Source of the DNA: a virus
Reading direction: 5' to 3' (one strand)
IMG/VR virus record: IMGVR_UViG_3300039159_000385
Coordinates: 1 to 57,239 of that record
DNA length: 57,239 nucleotides
Made by a program: the position numbers and the translations under genes
The notes under the pieces: generated by a model
What the model saw: only the letters and a program-made list of their open reading frames with translations
Told to the model about the DNA's origin: nothing
Databases searched by the model: none
In this document: positions 22,287 to 30,187 of the stretch, piece by piece
How the letters are laid out: each line of letters opens with the position of its first letter
How positions within the stretch are numbered: the first letter of the stretch is position 1

Positions 22287-23114
22287 TTACGGCGGGCTAG
22301 AGATCAGTTGCGCGCCGCCCGTGAGTGTGCCGGTGCTTGTGGTTGAGGGAATCGTGACCCACCACAGACACGCCTCGGCGTGGATGCGCGGGAGGCCGAG
22401 CATCGCCCAATCCACCGTCTCGCCGCTATTCGCGAGCCCGAGCGCGACCGCCGCAAGACGACGACCCGCCGTCACCCCGAAGTTGCCCGCCGTGCCCGTC
22501 GAAACGCTGAGCGTCACCGTGTCCACCGATTTGATCCAACGACCCGCCACCGCTGACAGGATCGGGAGGATGCGAGACGCGCGCGTGGTGGCCGGTACTG
22601 CAACCACGATATTGCCCGTGGAGTTGTCGTCGTACGTGACGGCGCAGGTCGCGTTGGCGGCAGTCGCGCCCGTGTCCGTGTACCACTCCAAAAACCACAT
22701 GACGCTCGAAAAATCGGCATCGCCTTTGCGGGCGGCGAAGTTGTTCGCGGTTGAGTCGGCCGTCACGCCTGCGGTCTGCCCGGTCGTGACGTTGCCCACC
22801 AGACCGCCGCGATGACTGAGCCGATCAAAGAGCTGTACGTCTGTGCCGCTGTTCGATGACACGAGAAACGCGCGCACCACGTGCATTTCCTGCGTCGCGC
22901 CCACTTCATCGTATCGCGAGGAGCCGGTCAATCCATTGGCGCACACCGCCACCGTCGTCGGGATCGCGGCCTGTGCCGGTTGTCCAATGGAGCGCCACAT
23001 TGAGTGCAGTTGCCCCGCCACGGAGTTCCCCAAGCTGCTCTTGCTCACCTGCAACAACTGCGACCGCTGCGTCATGCCTGCGACGATGTCGTTGACGCTC
23101 AAAATACTGGGCAT
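22287..23114 (-). CDS. Tail-region structural protein, 275 residues
   Basis: Function not recognised. The start MPSILSVNDIVAGMTQRSQL with QLHSMWRSIGQPAQAAIPTT is helical; the rest is Gly/Ser/Thr-rich beta sequence (VRAFLVSSNSGTDVQLFDRL; VMWFLEWYTDTGATAANATC; RRLAAVALGLANSGETVDWA) as in tip or fibre proteins. It sits in a run of small tail-appendage genes and is 3 bases from the next one upstream. Confidence 0.5.
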   Translation of the reverse strand: MPSILSVNDIVAGMTQRSQLLQVSKSSLGNSVAGQLHSMWRSIGQPAQAAIPTTVAVCANGLTGSSRYDEVGATQEMHVVRAFLVSSNSGTDVQLFDRLSHRGGLVGNVTTGQTAGVTADSTANNFAARKGDADFSSVMWFLEWYTDTGATAANATCAVTYDDNSTGNIVVAVPATTRASRILPILSAVAGRWIKSVDTVTLSVSTGTAGNFGVTAGRRLAAVALGLANSGETVDWAMLGLPRIHAEACLWWVTIPSTTSTGTLTGGAQLISSPP

Positions 23115-23117
23115 TGG

Positions 23118-23387
23118 TTACACCACGCGCCGAGCGCGAATGTGGAGAGTGGCGGCAGCGACCGTGCCGAATAACGCGGGCGGATTGAGCGACACTTCGC
23201 ACACCGCACCATCGAGTAGCGCAAACGCGAGGGCGCTATCGGCGGCGTTGAGTGACTCGTGAATCGTCGCCGCGTTCGACGCGGTCCACGAGCCAGCGGA
23301 CACCGTGCTGTCGGGCACCCACCACGGGGCACCTGCGGGCCAAATCGCCTCCGCTTGCGCGATAAGCGCCGGGACGCCTTGCGCCAT
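23118..23387 (-). CDS. Small tail-region protein, 89 residues
   Basis: Unknown. VPALIAQAEAIWPAGAPWWV is followed by beta strands (ALLDGAVCEVSLNPPALFGT, ATLHIRARRVV). The ATG overlaps the stop of the upstream gene (TGATG). Probably part of the tail-tip appendage set. Confidence 0.5.
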   Translation of the reverse strand: MAQGVPALIAQAEAIWPAGAPWWVPDSTVSAGSWTASNAATIHESLNAADSALAFALLDGAVCEVSLNPPALFGTVAAATLHIRARRVV

Positions 23388-23734
23388 CAGCCGTCAATCC
23401 GTTCAATCGCCCACGGAATCGCGCGCCCCGTGCCGCCTTCCTGCCGGATGCCGACGCGGATCTCAACGCCCACCGCCGCGCCGAAGAACGGCGTCTCGAC
23501 GACCCCGCTGCTCGCGTGCGCGGCCATGCCGATGCGAAACAACTCGCGGCGCGTGTCGGTGCTGCGCGTCTCACGTTCCACGTAAGCGTACAGTGTTTCG
23601 CCGTTCGCGAGTGCGGCGGCGTCCACCACAAGCGCGTAGGTCGCGCCCCCCGTGGGGGCGTCCCATGTTTGCAGCGCGTGATCCGTGGCAAGTGTGCAGG
23701 TTTGCGATCCTGAATAGACGACGGTGCGTGCCAT
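23387..23734 (-). CDS. Small beta-rich tail-region protein, 115 residues
   Basis: The sequence is strongly beta-like: ARTVVYSGSQTCTLATDHAL, YALVVDAAALANGETLYAYV, FRIGMAAHASSGVVETPFFG, VGVEIRVGIRQEGG. This pattern is typical of small phage tail or head-decoration proteins. No specific family name can be given with confidence. One base separates it from the gene upstream. Confidence 0.5.
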   Translation of the reverse strand: MARTVVYSGSQTCTLATDHALQTWDAPTGGATYALVVDAAALANGETLYAYVERETRSTDTRRELFRIGMAAHASSGVVETPFFGAAVGVEIRVGIRQEGGTGRAIPWAIERIDG

Positions 23735-23735
23735 A

Positions 23736-24569
23736 TTACGCGTACCCGATGAGTGTGGCGTACATTTGATTTGGTGAGTTCCCGCCGTTCAATCCAGCGC
23801 ACAGCCGTGTGCCGCGCGGGACGAACAGCGGCATGTACGACAACCACTGGTCCGCTGGGGTAGGGACGGTGGCCCCGAACTGTGCATTGATAGCCTGTCG
23901 GCTGATGCAGCGAAACTCGGAGCCCGCCGGGCCGGTCCAAAACGTGAGCTGCGAACCGAACACGAGCGATCCCCCAACGGCGGGATCGCCCGCCACGAGT
24001 GCCTGCACCGCGAGATAATCACGCGCAGTCGATGCGATCAGCTCGTGTCGCGACGGATCACTCGCGTAGGTCTGTGTGACCAATGTCGGGTAGCGGTGCG
24101 TGGCCGTGTTGTAGCCAATCACGGTGGCGGTTTTGTATCCGACCGGTGTGTGCGACCCTTCGGGATGGAGGTGCATCCAAAAGTTGAGCGCCTGACCTGC
24201 TCCCGCAGTCACGAGGTTGCGGACACGTACACTGATGCGCGTATTCGCGGGGAGATGGAGCGGGAAAAACCCCTGTTGCGTGTCGCACCGGTACCGCGCA
24301 CAGCACAGATGAAACGGTCCGAGCACCACGACCTCCGATCCTGCGGCCCCGACGGCAATCTCAAGAGCGAAAATGTTCGAGATGTCAGCAGTCGTCGAGA
24401 GCGTAAAGCCTCGCGCAGCGTACGGCACGCCCGCTGTAAACTCTGTCCACGCGCTGACATCGTTGACCGTGGACGGGACAGTCAGGAAGACTCGGTTTTC
24501 GTCTCTCAGGTCGAGGTCAGCGGGCTCTCGCGGTCCGAGCCGGTGCGTCTGCACGGGTGCGAAACTCAC
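23736..24569 (-). CDS. Tail-region structural protein, 277 residues
   Basis: Unknown. The protein is beta-rich throughout (RVFLTVPSTVNDVSAWTEFT; EVVVLGPFHLCCARYRCDTQ; LHLPANTRISVRVRNLVTAG; YMPLFVPRGTRLCAGLNGGN). Motifs such as LPANTRISVRV are reminiscent of receptor-binding or capsid-like jelly-roll segments. GTG start overlapping the upstream TGA (GTGA). Confidence 0.5.
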   Translation of the reverse strand: MSFAPVQTHRLGPREPADLDLRDENRVFLTVPSTVNDVSAWTEFTAGVPYAARGFTLSTTADISNIFALEIAVGAAGSEVVVLGPFHLCCARYRCDTQQGFFPLHLPANTRISVRVRNLVTAGAGQALNFWMHLHPEGSHTPVGYKTATVIGYNTATHRYPTLVTQTYASDPSRHELIASTARDYLAVQALVAGDPAVGGSLVFGSQLTFWTGPAGSEFRCISRQAINAQFGATVPTPADQWLSYMPLFVPRGTRLCAGLNGGNSPNQMYATLIGYA

Positions 24570-25012
24570 GGCGCACCGCCGACGATTGGCGCAAGCACCG
24601 CCGTCACCCATGCCGCGCGATGGCGCGCGGCGAGCACGCCAGCCGACAGCAGCGCATCGGCCCACGCGTTGACCGCAGACACGACCGCCGCTGACGACAC
24701 GTCGGCATCAGCGGTGCGCGTCAGCAGTGCCGACGGGATGCGGAGCGCGGGCGTTGTTTCCTTCGCCACTTCAATCGCAACCTGTTCGGCGTGCGTCAAG
24801 CGCGCGATGAACTCCTCGGCGCTCAACACCGTGCGCTGCGACGGGCCACGAAGCACGAGCGTCCTTGTCACGGCGTCCCACTCGTAGGTGCCCAACAGGG
24901 AGTACTCGACATCGAGCGTGTACAGCGTGAGTCCATCCGGCACACTTCCCGGCACTTGCGAGCCGATCGAGCGCGCGGCGCCGATCGCGGTGTCGTAGAC
25001 GACGACAATCAT
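24566..25012 (-). CDS. Tail-region protein, paralog of the 29711-30187 gene
   Basis: 148 residues. The N-terminal half opens MIVVVYDTAIGAARSIGSQV and contains a TLYTLDVEYSLLGTYEW segment. The C-terminal half, SAEEFIARLTHAEQVAIEVA and ALLSAGVLAARHRAAWVTAV, matches the second gene (FTDAETVALEMALES, LVAVGVLAARDTQARR) in order and spacing. Both lie next to tail-tip genes, so they may be small subunits of the tip or fibre attachment. Overlaps the sigma-factor gene by 4 bases. Confidence 0.5.
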   Translation of the reverse strand: MIVVVYDTAIGAARSIGSQVPGSVPDGLTLYTLDVEYSLLGTYEWDAVTRTLVLRGPSQRTVLSAEEFIARLTHAEQVAIEVAKETTPALRIPSALLTRTADADVSSAAVVSAVNAWADALLSAGVLAARHRAAWVTAVLAPIVGGAP

Positions 25013-25608
25013 AGGGGTGCTCTCGCCAGAGGATTGATACGCGGATCGCGCAGCATACGCGCCCGTAGTGCCGTGCGCCCGTTTGACGCGATCATGCGGA
25101 GGTGATCGGTGCGAATCTCCGGTGTCCCCAATCGTGCGCCAATCTCGCTGTACGGCACGCCCTGCACATGATGCAGCCACAGCACGCGGCGCTGTCGTTT
25201 GTTGATGCGCCCCAAGTGATGACGCAACGCCGCGAGTTCGTCGGCGCGCTCCATCTCGCGCAGCGGTTCCGGCATGGGGGCGTCGCGAAACACATCGCCC
25301 CACGACACGCGGCTCTGCTGCTGATCGGGGCGCTCGTGATTCAATACGCTGCACGGTCTCCGGATCCCCTCGTGCAGCTTATTCGACGCGACGCGGTACA
25401 GCCATGCGCTGAGGGAATCGACGCACGGATTCGTCTCGATGGCGCGCAGCACGGCGTGCGCCACCGCGTCATTGCACACATCAAGTGAGACCGCCCGACG
25501 TGTGCGGAACCGCGCGTGCAGCGTCGCCGCCATCTCGCGCAGCAGGGCGTCCGTCACGCCAAACACGGGCGACGGCATCTCATGCGCGAGCGGCGGCGTG
25601 GTCATCAC
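25009..25608 (-). CDS. ECF-like RNA polymerase sigma factor
   Basis: 199 residues with the two-domain plan of extracytoplasmic-function sigma factors. Region 2 (about 38-83): SLDVCNDAVAHAVLRAIETN with DSLSAWLYRVASNKLHEGIR, the core-binding and -10 part. Region 4 (about 125-185): LGRINKRQRRVLWLHHVQGV, PYSEIGARLGTPEIRTDHLR, the -35-binding HTH. A linker with DAPMPEPLREMERADELAAL joins them. It is embedded between tail-appendage genes and a lipoprotein gene, joined by GTGATG/TGA overlaps, so it is probably made late. Its promoters could be the phage's own late ones or host genes. The start may be GTG 25608 or ATG 25605. Confidence 0.78.
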   Translation of the reverse strand: MMTTPPLAHEMPSPVFGVTDALLREMAATLHARFRTRRAVSLDVCNDAVAHAVLRAIETNPCVDSLSAWLYRVASNKLHEGIRRPCSVLNHERPDQQQSRVSWGDVFRDAPMPEPLREMERADELAALRHHLGRINKRQRRVLWLHHVQGVPYSEIGARLGTPEIRTDHLRMIASNGRTALRARMLRDPRINPLARAPL

Positions 25609-26516
25609 GCGCCCTTGTCGGCAGGCTTCGCCGGAACCGCGCGCACGGTTTCACTACGGAACGTGATCGAGTCGGCGAAGAATCGCACGGGCGGTTTCGT
25701 GGCATAGGCAACCGACACACTCGCGCCGCACCGATCTTTGTAGCGTCCGAGTTGCGCCGTTGTCGGGTATCCATTGAGTGGCACCACCACGAGCGGTGTC
25801 GAGTCTGATGTCAGAAACACGACACCGCACGTGACGGTCGCGTACCCGAGGGTCAGCGAGTCCGCGCCGGCGGCCTTCGCGAGTGGCAGACTGTCCACCC
25901 ACAGATCGCCGAGGCTGTCGCTTGCCACGGCGTACTGGTACACGCCGAACATCACGCGCAATCCGGCGTGCAGCGAGTCGAGCAGCGGCGGCGTCACGGG
26001 CGGGATGTTAAGCGAGTCCCACCGAATCGAATCGACAGCGGGCGGTGGTGCGTCTGGGGATTCAATGGTGCGACACGCGGAGCGCGCTTCTGAGGCGAGC
26101 CCGCGACGGACGGCGACCACATAAATACAAATCGTGCGCGGCATCCCGATTTCCGGGAGCGCCACGCGCACACTATCACGCGGCACGAGCACGGTGACAT
26201 CGCGCAGCACCGCCGATGCCGGTGTGTTGTCGCGCGACTCGGGCGTGCGCGTGCCGTTCGTGGCGATCGCCCATGTGACGCGGTACGCGTCCGCGCAGCC
26301 GAGCGCATTGCACGCCGGTTTCCACGACACGGGCACTACGAGCGAATCGGCGACGGCGTACGAGCGGCCCCACGCAAGAGTGTCGGCGGCGTCGGCGGTG
26401 CGGCAGCCGGTGAGCGCAAACAGCGCGACGGCCCAGAACGCCACGAGGAATGAGATGATTCCAACCGACGACCAGTTGAGGCGGCGGCGAAAGTCCGGCG
26501 GCGTGATCGGCGTCAT
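25605..26516 (-). CDS. Phage lipoprotein with membrane anchor
   Basis: 303 residues. The N-terminus has a basic stretch, a hydrophobic segment (about 17-36, VGIISFLVAFWAVALFAL) and a lipobox LTGC with Cys at 38. The mature part contains Asp-Ser pairs (ADSLVVPV, VDSIRWDSLN, DSLPLAKAAGADSLTL) and a fibronectin-like first half (AYRVTWAIATNG, TICIYVVAVRRG). It would be anchored to a host membrane. It could block superinfection, protect the receptor, or act in lysis. It is co-transcribed with the sigma factor directly downstream. Confidence 0.7.
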   Translation of the reverse strand: MTPITPPDFRRRLNWSSVGIISFLVAFWAVALFALTGCRTADAADTLAWGRSYAVADSLVVPVSWKPACNALGCADAYRVTWAIATNGTRTPESRDNTPASAVLRDVTVLVPRDSVRVALPEIGMPRTICIYVVAVRRGLASEARSACRTIESPDAPPPAVDSIRWDSLNIPPVTPPLLDSLHAGLRVMFGVYQYAVASDSLGDLWVDSLPLAKAAGADSLTLGYATVTCGVVFLTSDSTPLVVVPLNGYPTTAQLGRYKDRCGASVSVAYATKPPVRFFADSITFRSETVRAVPAKPADKGA

Positions 26517-26830
26517 GGCGCAACCTCTGACAACAGGGTGGACAGGATTTCAGCGAGGAACACGAACTCCAAATCGGCGTCGGTCGAGGCGTCCCCGGCG
26601 GCCGCCACGGTCGCGTTGAGCCCGAGCCGCCACTGCACGCGCGTGGCTTCGCCGTAGGCGGCATCCTTGTTGCCGAGGATCGCGAGCGCCCACACGCGGC
26701 GCGCCGCGTAGTTGGGCGTGTCCGTCGCCTCGTTGCTGATGTTGTACGCGGTGTCCTGCATGATCTGCGCGAGGCGCGTGCGCAAGTTTTCACTGTTGCG
26801 CATCGCCCACTTTTCGAGGAGGGTCGCCAT
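26513..26830 (-). CDS. Hypothetical protein, 105 residues
   Basis: Unknown, mainly helical: LLEKWAMRNSENLRTRLAQI, YAARRVWALAILGNKDAAYG, LEFVFLAEILSTLLSEVAP. Its ATG is 7 bases from the upstream stop and its TGA overlaps the lipoprotein ATG. It may be a tail-tip chaperone or small structural part. Confidence 0.5.
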   Translation of the reverse strand: MATLLEKWAMRNSENLRTRLAQIMQDTAYNISNEATDTPNYAARRVWALAILGNKDAAYGEATRVQWRLGLNATVAAAGDASTDADLEFVFLAEILSTLLSEVAP

Positions 26831-26836
26831 GATCGG

Positions 26837-27247
26837 TTAGGCGAAGGTGATGTCGAGCGCGCCGATCGCGAACTCCGGCGCGGCGTCCCCGTTGTTGATG
26901 ACACGCGAGGCCGAGAGCGCGCCCCAGATGAGCAGGTTGCCAGCGGTCGAGGCGTCGAAAATCCCGAAGTGCGTGACGGTGCCCCAGTTCGCCGTCGGTG
27001 CGGCAAACGTGATGACGGCCGCGTTGTCGGTCAGCCCGTCGGTGGAGGACGCGGCCGTCCAGTTGGCGTCCAGCGGGGCGCGCGCGACACGCGCATAGGA
27101 GCCGCCGGAGACTTCCGTGCCGCCGCCCGTGTCGCTCGGCGCGGCGGTGTACAGCCCAATCCACAACCCGGCGGGCTTCGTGAAGCTGGCCGTACGGAAC
27201 AGGTGGGCACGGAGCTGCCCTTCGAGATAGTCACTCATTTGCGACAT
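26837..27247 (-). CDS. Conserved phage tail-fibre-type protein
   Basis: 136 residues. The pattern IGLYTAAPSDTGGGTEVSGG, followed by SYARV, NAAVITFAAPTANWGTVTHF and GIFDASTAGNLLIWGAL, is a widely shared phage tail-associated module. It is beta-rich and Gly/Thr-rich. Such proteins are encoded near tail-tip and fibre genes. The ATG at 27247 has AAGGA 7 bases upstream; a second ATG is three codons later. Confidence 0.6.
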   Translation of the reverse strand: MSQMSDYLEGQLRAHLFRTASFTKPAGLWIGLYTAAPSDTGGGTEVSGGSYARVARAPLDANWTAASSTDGLTDNAAVITFAAPTANWGTVTHFGIFDASTAGNLLIWGALSASRVINNGDAAPEFAIGALDITFA

Positions 27248-27291
27248 GGATCAATCCTTGGGTGAGGCGTGAACGGGAGGTGTCCGGGCGA

Positions 27292-27486
27292 CTACTGCGG
27301 CTGAGGCCGGGGGCCGACCATGCGCGTGATGATCTGTTCCGCGATGCCGGAAAACGTGGCAATGCGCACCGACACGCCGAGCACGCGGATCGTCATGGGG
27401 CGCACCATCTCGTAGAGCGACCACACGAACAGCGCCCGCATTTGGGCGTCGATTCCTGCATAACCGGCTTCGGACAGCGCACTCAT
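27292..27486 (-). CDS. Small hypothetical protein, 64 residues
   Basis: Unknown. The hydrophobic middle (ALFVWSLYEMVRPMTIRVLG, VSVRIATFSGIAEQIITRMV) may be membrane-associated or a packed helix. It is the first gene after a strong hairpin terminator (27510-27540) and after a copy of the late GTGCGNAAC element, so it heads a new transcription unit or is controlled by read-through. Confidence 0.45.
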   Translation of the reverse strand: MSALSEAGYAGIDAQMRALFVWSLYEMVRPMTIRVLGVSVRIATFSGIAEQIITRMVGPRPQPQ

Positions 27487-27509
27487 GGACGACCTCAGTG
27501 GACGCAAAA

Positions 27510-27540
27510 GGGGGTGCGCTCCGGTGTGGAACGCACCCCC
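27510..27540 (-). terminator. Intrinsic terminator behind the lysis cassette
   Basis: On the minus strand GGGGGTGCG-T-TCC pairs with GGA-G-CGCACCCCC around a 5-base loop and is followed by TTTT. This is a clear rho-independent signal 54 bases past the endolysin stop. The late-type element at 27569-27577 lies before the hairpin and the next gene after it, so the hairpin could also act as an attenuator. Confidence 0.8.
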
Positions 27541-27568
27541 TACAGTGCGCCGGACCGAGCCCGGCAGC

Positions 27569-27577
27569 GTGCGGAAC
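27569..27577 (-). promoter_or_regulatory. Late-type GTGCGNAAC element, copy f
   Basis: GTGCGGAAC in plus orientation (GTTCCGCAC on the transcribed side). It is 82 bases upstream of the ATG at 27486 with a terminator hairpin between, unlike the copies 33-34 bases from a start codon. Confidence 0.4.
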
Positions 27578-27594
27578 CTGCGTACCGCTCGCGT

Positions 27595-28245
27595 CTACTC
27601 CGCGCCCTCGCCGCTGTCGGCCCCAGGGTCAGTCCCGAGGCCGGGGGCGGGGCCGTCGTCCGCGCGCCACGCCGGGAGCGCGAAAATGTCCAGCATCCCC
27701 CACGCCGCAGGCACGAGGCGTTGGAAGTCGGCCCAGGTGCGGACCACCGGGTAGCCGGGGAACGCGCTGCGCCATCGCACACAGAACCCCGGCGCCGGGA
27801 ACCGCTTCGACGGCAGCGCAACATGGATGAACCCGCGATCGACGTAATAAATCGCCTGCCCGCACACGATCCGGCCCGCCACCGCCAACTGCCACAGGCG
27901 CACCCATGCGGCGAGCTGCGACACGACGACCGGCACGACATCGGCCGCCTCGCCGGGCACATGCTGCGAGGTGGGCGAGCCGCCCACGGCGTCGTTGAGC
28001 GCGCGGGAGCGATACCCGCTGATGATCCGCAGCGGCCCGATCGCGTCGCGCCACGGCTGCATGATCGTCTGCGCGTGACGCTCGACGGTGGGCCGAATGG
28101 CCGTCGGCACGCCGGTCGCCAGGTGCGGGTGGGCGCTGGACACGTTGTATTCGGCGAGCGTGAAATGGCGTGAGACGCGCGCCACGCGCTCGGCCGAGTT
28201 GAGCACCGTTTGTGCCGTCGTCTGCGGGCCGGCGGGCTCGCTCAT
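27595..28245 (-). CDS. M15-family peptidase endolysin
   Basis: 216 residues. The pattern HFTLAEYNVSS, RPTVERHAQTIMQPWRDAIG, PLRIISGYRSRALNDAVGGS, PTSQHVPGEAADV is that of M15-type D-Ala-D-Ala peptidases used as phage endolysins. The likely zinc ligands are H95, D102 and H141 (FIHVAL). The last 30 residues are an acidic Gly/Ala tail. No signal peptide, so export depends on the holin-like gene beside it. It overlaps that gene by ATGA. Confidence 0.82.
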   Translation of the reverse strand: MSEPAGPQTTAQTVLNSAERVARVSRHFTLAEYNVSSAHPHLATGVPTAIRPTVERHAQTIMQPWRDAIGPLRIISGYRSRALNDAVGGSPTSQHVPGEAADVVPVVVSQLAAWVRLWQLAVAGRIVCGQAIYYVDRGFIHVALPSKRFPAPGFCVRWRSAFPGYPVVRTWADFQRLVPAAWGMLDIFALPAWRADDGPAPGLGTDPGADSGEGAE

Positions 28246-28700
28246 ACCCCGCGCCCCCCGGACGGATACCGTGGCGTCGGCGGGTCGATCTGCATCGGGT
28301 TGATGCCCGACGACTCCATCTCACGCGCCAGCGCGCCGATCGCGGCTCGATGGGCGCCCGCCAAGACCGCCGCGTTCTCCACCGCGAGCACTTCGGCCGC
28401 CTTCGCTTTTCGCCCGGCGTGCGTCGCAAACGCGATGCCGCTCGACAGCAACAGGTTCACCTCCGCGTGCGTCCAGGCGGACGGGTCGGCGCCAAGCTCG
28501 ACGCCGATCGCCGTCGCCACGCCGGTCAGGAGCGCCGAGAGGACCACGACCATGAACTGCTGCACTTCGCGCGCGCCCGTGCCCGTCGGCTTGCCGAGCT
28601 TCTTCAGGGCGTTCATCAGGTACGGCAGCACCAGCCCAATCACCAGCGGCTGTAATCCCTGTACCAGCATATCCACCAGACTCAGATTGAACACCTTCAT
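28242..28700 (-). CDS. Putative holin (two membrane segments)
   Basis: 152 residues. Two hydrophobic segments, about residues 8-28 (VDMLVQGLQPLVIGLVLPYL) and 48-66 (FMVVVLSALLTGVATAIGVE), are separated by a basic loop (NALKKLGKPTGTGARE). The rest is a charged and Ala-rich cytoplasmic tail. Its place directly before the endolysin gene with an ATGA overlap suggests the holin. Sequence alone cannot prove it. Confidence 0.55.
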   Translation of the reverse strand: MKVFNLSLVDMLVQGLQPLVIGLVLPYLMNALKKLGKPTGTGAREVQQFMVVVLSALLTGVATAIGVELGADPSAWTHAEVNLLLSSGIAFATHAGRKAKAAEVLAVENAAVLAGAHRAAIGALAREMESSGINPMQIDPPTPRYPSGGRGV

Positions 28701-29182
28701 GTGTCGCCTCGCGCGTCGCGCGTCATAAGGTTGGCCCGCTGCACTAAGTCCTTCACCCCGCTCAGCGATTCCACGAGCGCGAGCGTGCGCGAATCGAGCG
28801 CGCGCAATACCTCCCGGTCGTGCTCCCCGCGCTCGACCAACTGGCCGATGAGGTGCCGCAGGCCGCCGCGCTGATCGGTGTCCCACAGCACTTGCTCGAT
28901 GCGCTGAAACCGCGTCTCGGCCTGCGCCGTTTGCGCCGTGATTTGGGCCGTCACCTGTGCCCGTTGGCTCTCGGTCGCGGCGTTCATCGCGGCAAATCGG
29001 GCGTCTATGTCGCGTTGGAGCGCGCCAATCTGCGCCACCACATCGCGCAGCCCCGGTCCGACCTGATCTTCGATCTTTTTGGCCGACCGCCACTTCGCGG
29101 CGACCCACGACACGATGCCGGTCGCGATGGTTATCACGACCAAACGTTCTACCGTCAGCCAATGGTCTGGTATGGGAATCAT
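28697..29182 (-). CDS. Membrane-anchored coiled-coil protein of the lysis cassette
   Basis: 161 residues. One hydrophobic segment (about 14-30, LVVITIATGIVSWVAAK) is followed by a long helix rich in Gln, Ala and charged residues (VAQIGALQRDIDARFAAMNA; TAQTAQAETRFQRIEQVLWD). The design fits a spanin-like or holin-partner protein. The TTAGGG just before the ATG may be a weak ribosome binding site. A late-type element starts 33 bases upstream. First gene of the lysis cassette. Confidence 0.5.
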   Translation of the reverse strand: MIPIPDHWLTVERLVVITIATGIVSWVAAKWRSAKKIEDQVGPGLRDVVAQIGALQRDIDARFAAMNAATESQRAQVTAQITAQTAQAETRFQRIEQVLWDTDQRGGLRHLIGQLVERGEHDREVLRALDSRTLALVESLSGVKDLVQRANLMTRDARGDT

Positions 29183-29214
29183 CCCTAAGGCTAAGGGCAC
29201 CAGCCTGCGGCAGG

Positions 29215-29235
29215 GTGCGTAACCGGGTGCGTGGA
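29215..29235 (-). promoter_or_regulatory. Late-type GTGCGNAAC element, copy e
   Basis: GTGCGTAAC and a second GTGCGTGGA 12 bp further, in the only sizeable gap (29183-29264) of the tail region. The near edge is 33 bases from the ATG of the lysis cassette. The spacer CGG between the two half-units matches copy d. Confidence 0.5.
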
Positions 29236-29264
29236 TCGGCGGCGTGGCCGGCCGGCGCCGCTCG

Positions 29265-29714
29265 CTACCAGCGCGGCCCGAACCAGCGCACGCCGCGCCC
29301 CAGGACTGAGGCCCGCCACGGGGCCGCTCCATCGCTTAGCAGCGCCAGTTCGAGCGTCGCGTGGACCTCGGCCGACGGACGCACACGGCGGCGACATTCG
29401 TCGTCATGCAGCATCGTCGCGCGCCGGAACTCGGGACGCTCACGCGAGCCCACGACGCGGCCTACCAGCTCTGGGAAGCTCGCCCCGTCGCTGATCTCGC
29501 CCGGCTCCACCGTCAGGATCCGGCCCGACGCCGTGCGGAAGCGCAACCGCCGCAGGTTGACGATCCGGTACGGGCGATCGCTCACGTGCCGGAACACAAA
29601 GGGGTCCAGCCAGGCGCCATGTGGCGTAATGTGCGGGCCGCTCGATGCGACCACCGTGAAGGCCAGCGCCGTCCCCTCGGCGTACGTGCGCGCCGTGACG
29701 GTGGGCGCGCTCAC
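29265..29714 (-). CDS. DUF1353 family protein
   Basis: 149 residues. The C-terminal half matches the DUF1353 pattern: ISDGASFPELVGRVVG, then EFRRATMLHDDECRRR, SAEVHATLELALLSDG and RASVLGRGVRWFG. These small proteins occur in many phages near tail-tip or lysis genes and their role is unknown; the conserved DGAS and HD residues could bind metal. It overlaps its upstream neighbour by 4 bases and ends just before the late-type element of the lysis cassette. Confidence 0.65.
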   Translation of the reverse strand: MSAPTVTARTYAEGTALAFTVVASSGPHITPHGAWLDPFVFRHVSDRPYRIVNLRRLRFRTASGRILTVEPGEISDGASFPELVGRVVGSRERPEFRRATMLHDDECRRRVRPSAEVHATLELALLSDGAAPWRASVLGRGVRWFGPRW

Positions 29715-30187
29715 GGGAGGGGCGCCGGTGGTTCGGTGAGCCCCAGCACGGCCGCGCGCCGGGCTTGCGTGTCGCGCGCGGCCAGCACCCCGACCGCCAC
29801 CAGCACATGCAGGCGCGTGGTCACCGCGTCGATCGTCCGTGGATCGTCGAGCGTGACCAGCGGCCCGCGCGTCAGGTGCTTTTCCGCGAGACGCAACGCG
29901 GCGCGTGTCGGCGCGTCGGCCGATTCCAGCGCCATTTCGAGCGCCACCGTCTCGGCGTCCGTGAAGCGCGTCGCCATCAGCGCCGGACTGATCGGCGCCG
30001 GGCGCGGATCCACCGGCACCGGCACGATCCAGTCGAGCGCGTCAGTGCTCCACACGTACGGCCAGGGCGGTGGCGCGTCCCACGCGGGGCGATGCACCAC
30101 CGCGCCGTTGGCGGGCACCACCAGCGCGTCGATGTCTTGATTCCAGCTCAGCAGCGCGCCGCGTGGGCTGACGACCACGTAGAGCAT
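29711..30187 (-). CDS. Tail-tip associated protein, paralog of the 24566-25012 gene
   Basis: 158 residues. LYVVVSPRGALLSWNQDIDA opens a beta-rich N-terminal half with Trp/Pro clusters (RPAWDAPPPWPYVWSTDALD). The C-terminal half has the helical region shared with the second paralog (FTDAETVALEMALESADAPT; LVAVGVLAARDTQARRA). Its ATG overlaps the upstream stop (TGATG). Confidence 0.5.
   Translation of the reverse strand: MLYVVVSPRGALLSWNQDIDALVVPANGAVVHRPAWDAPPPWPYVWSTDALDWIVPVPVDPRPAPISPALMATRFTDAETVALEMALESADAPTRAALRLAEKHLTRGPLVTLDDPRTIDAVTTRLHVLVAVGVLAARDTQARRAAVLGLTEPPAPLP

Noticed and set aside
24045-24887. Plus-strand frame of 280 residues in the tail-appendage region
   Set aside because: Antisense to two coupled minus-strand genes, with no ribosome binding site or recognisable domain.
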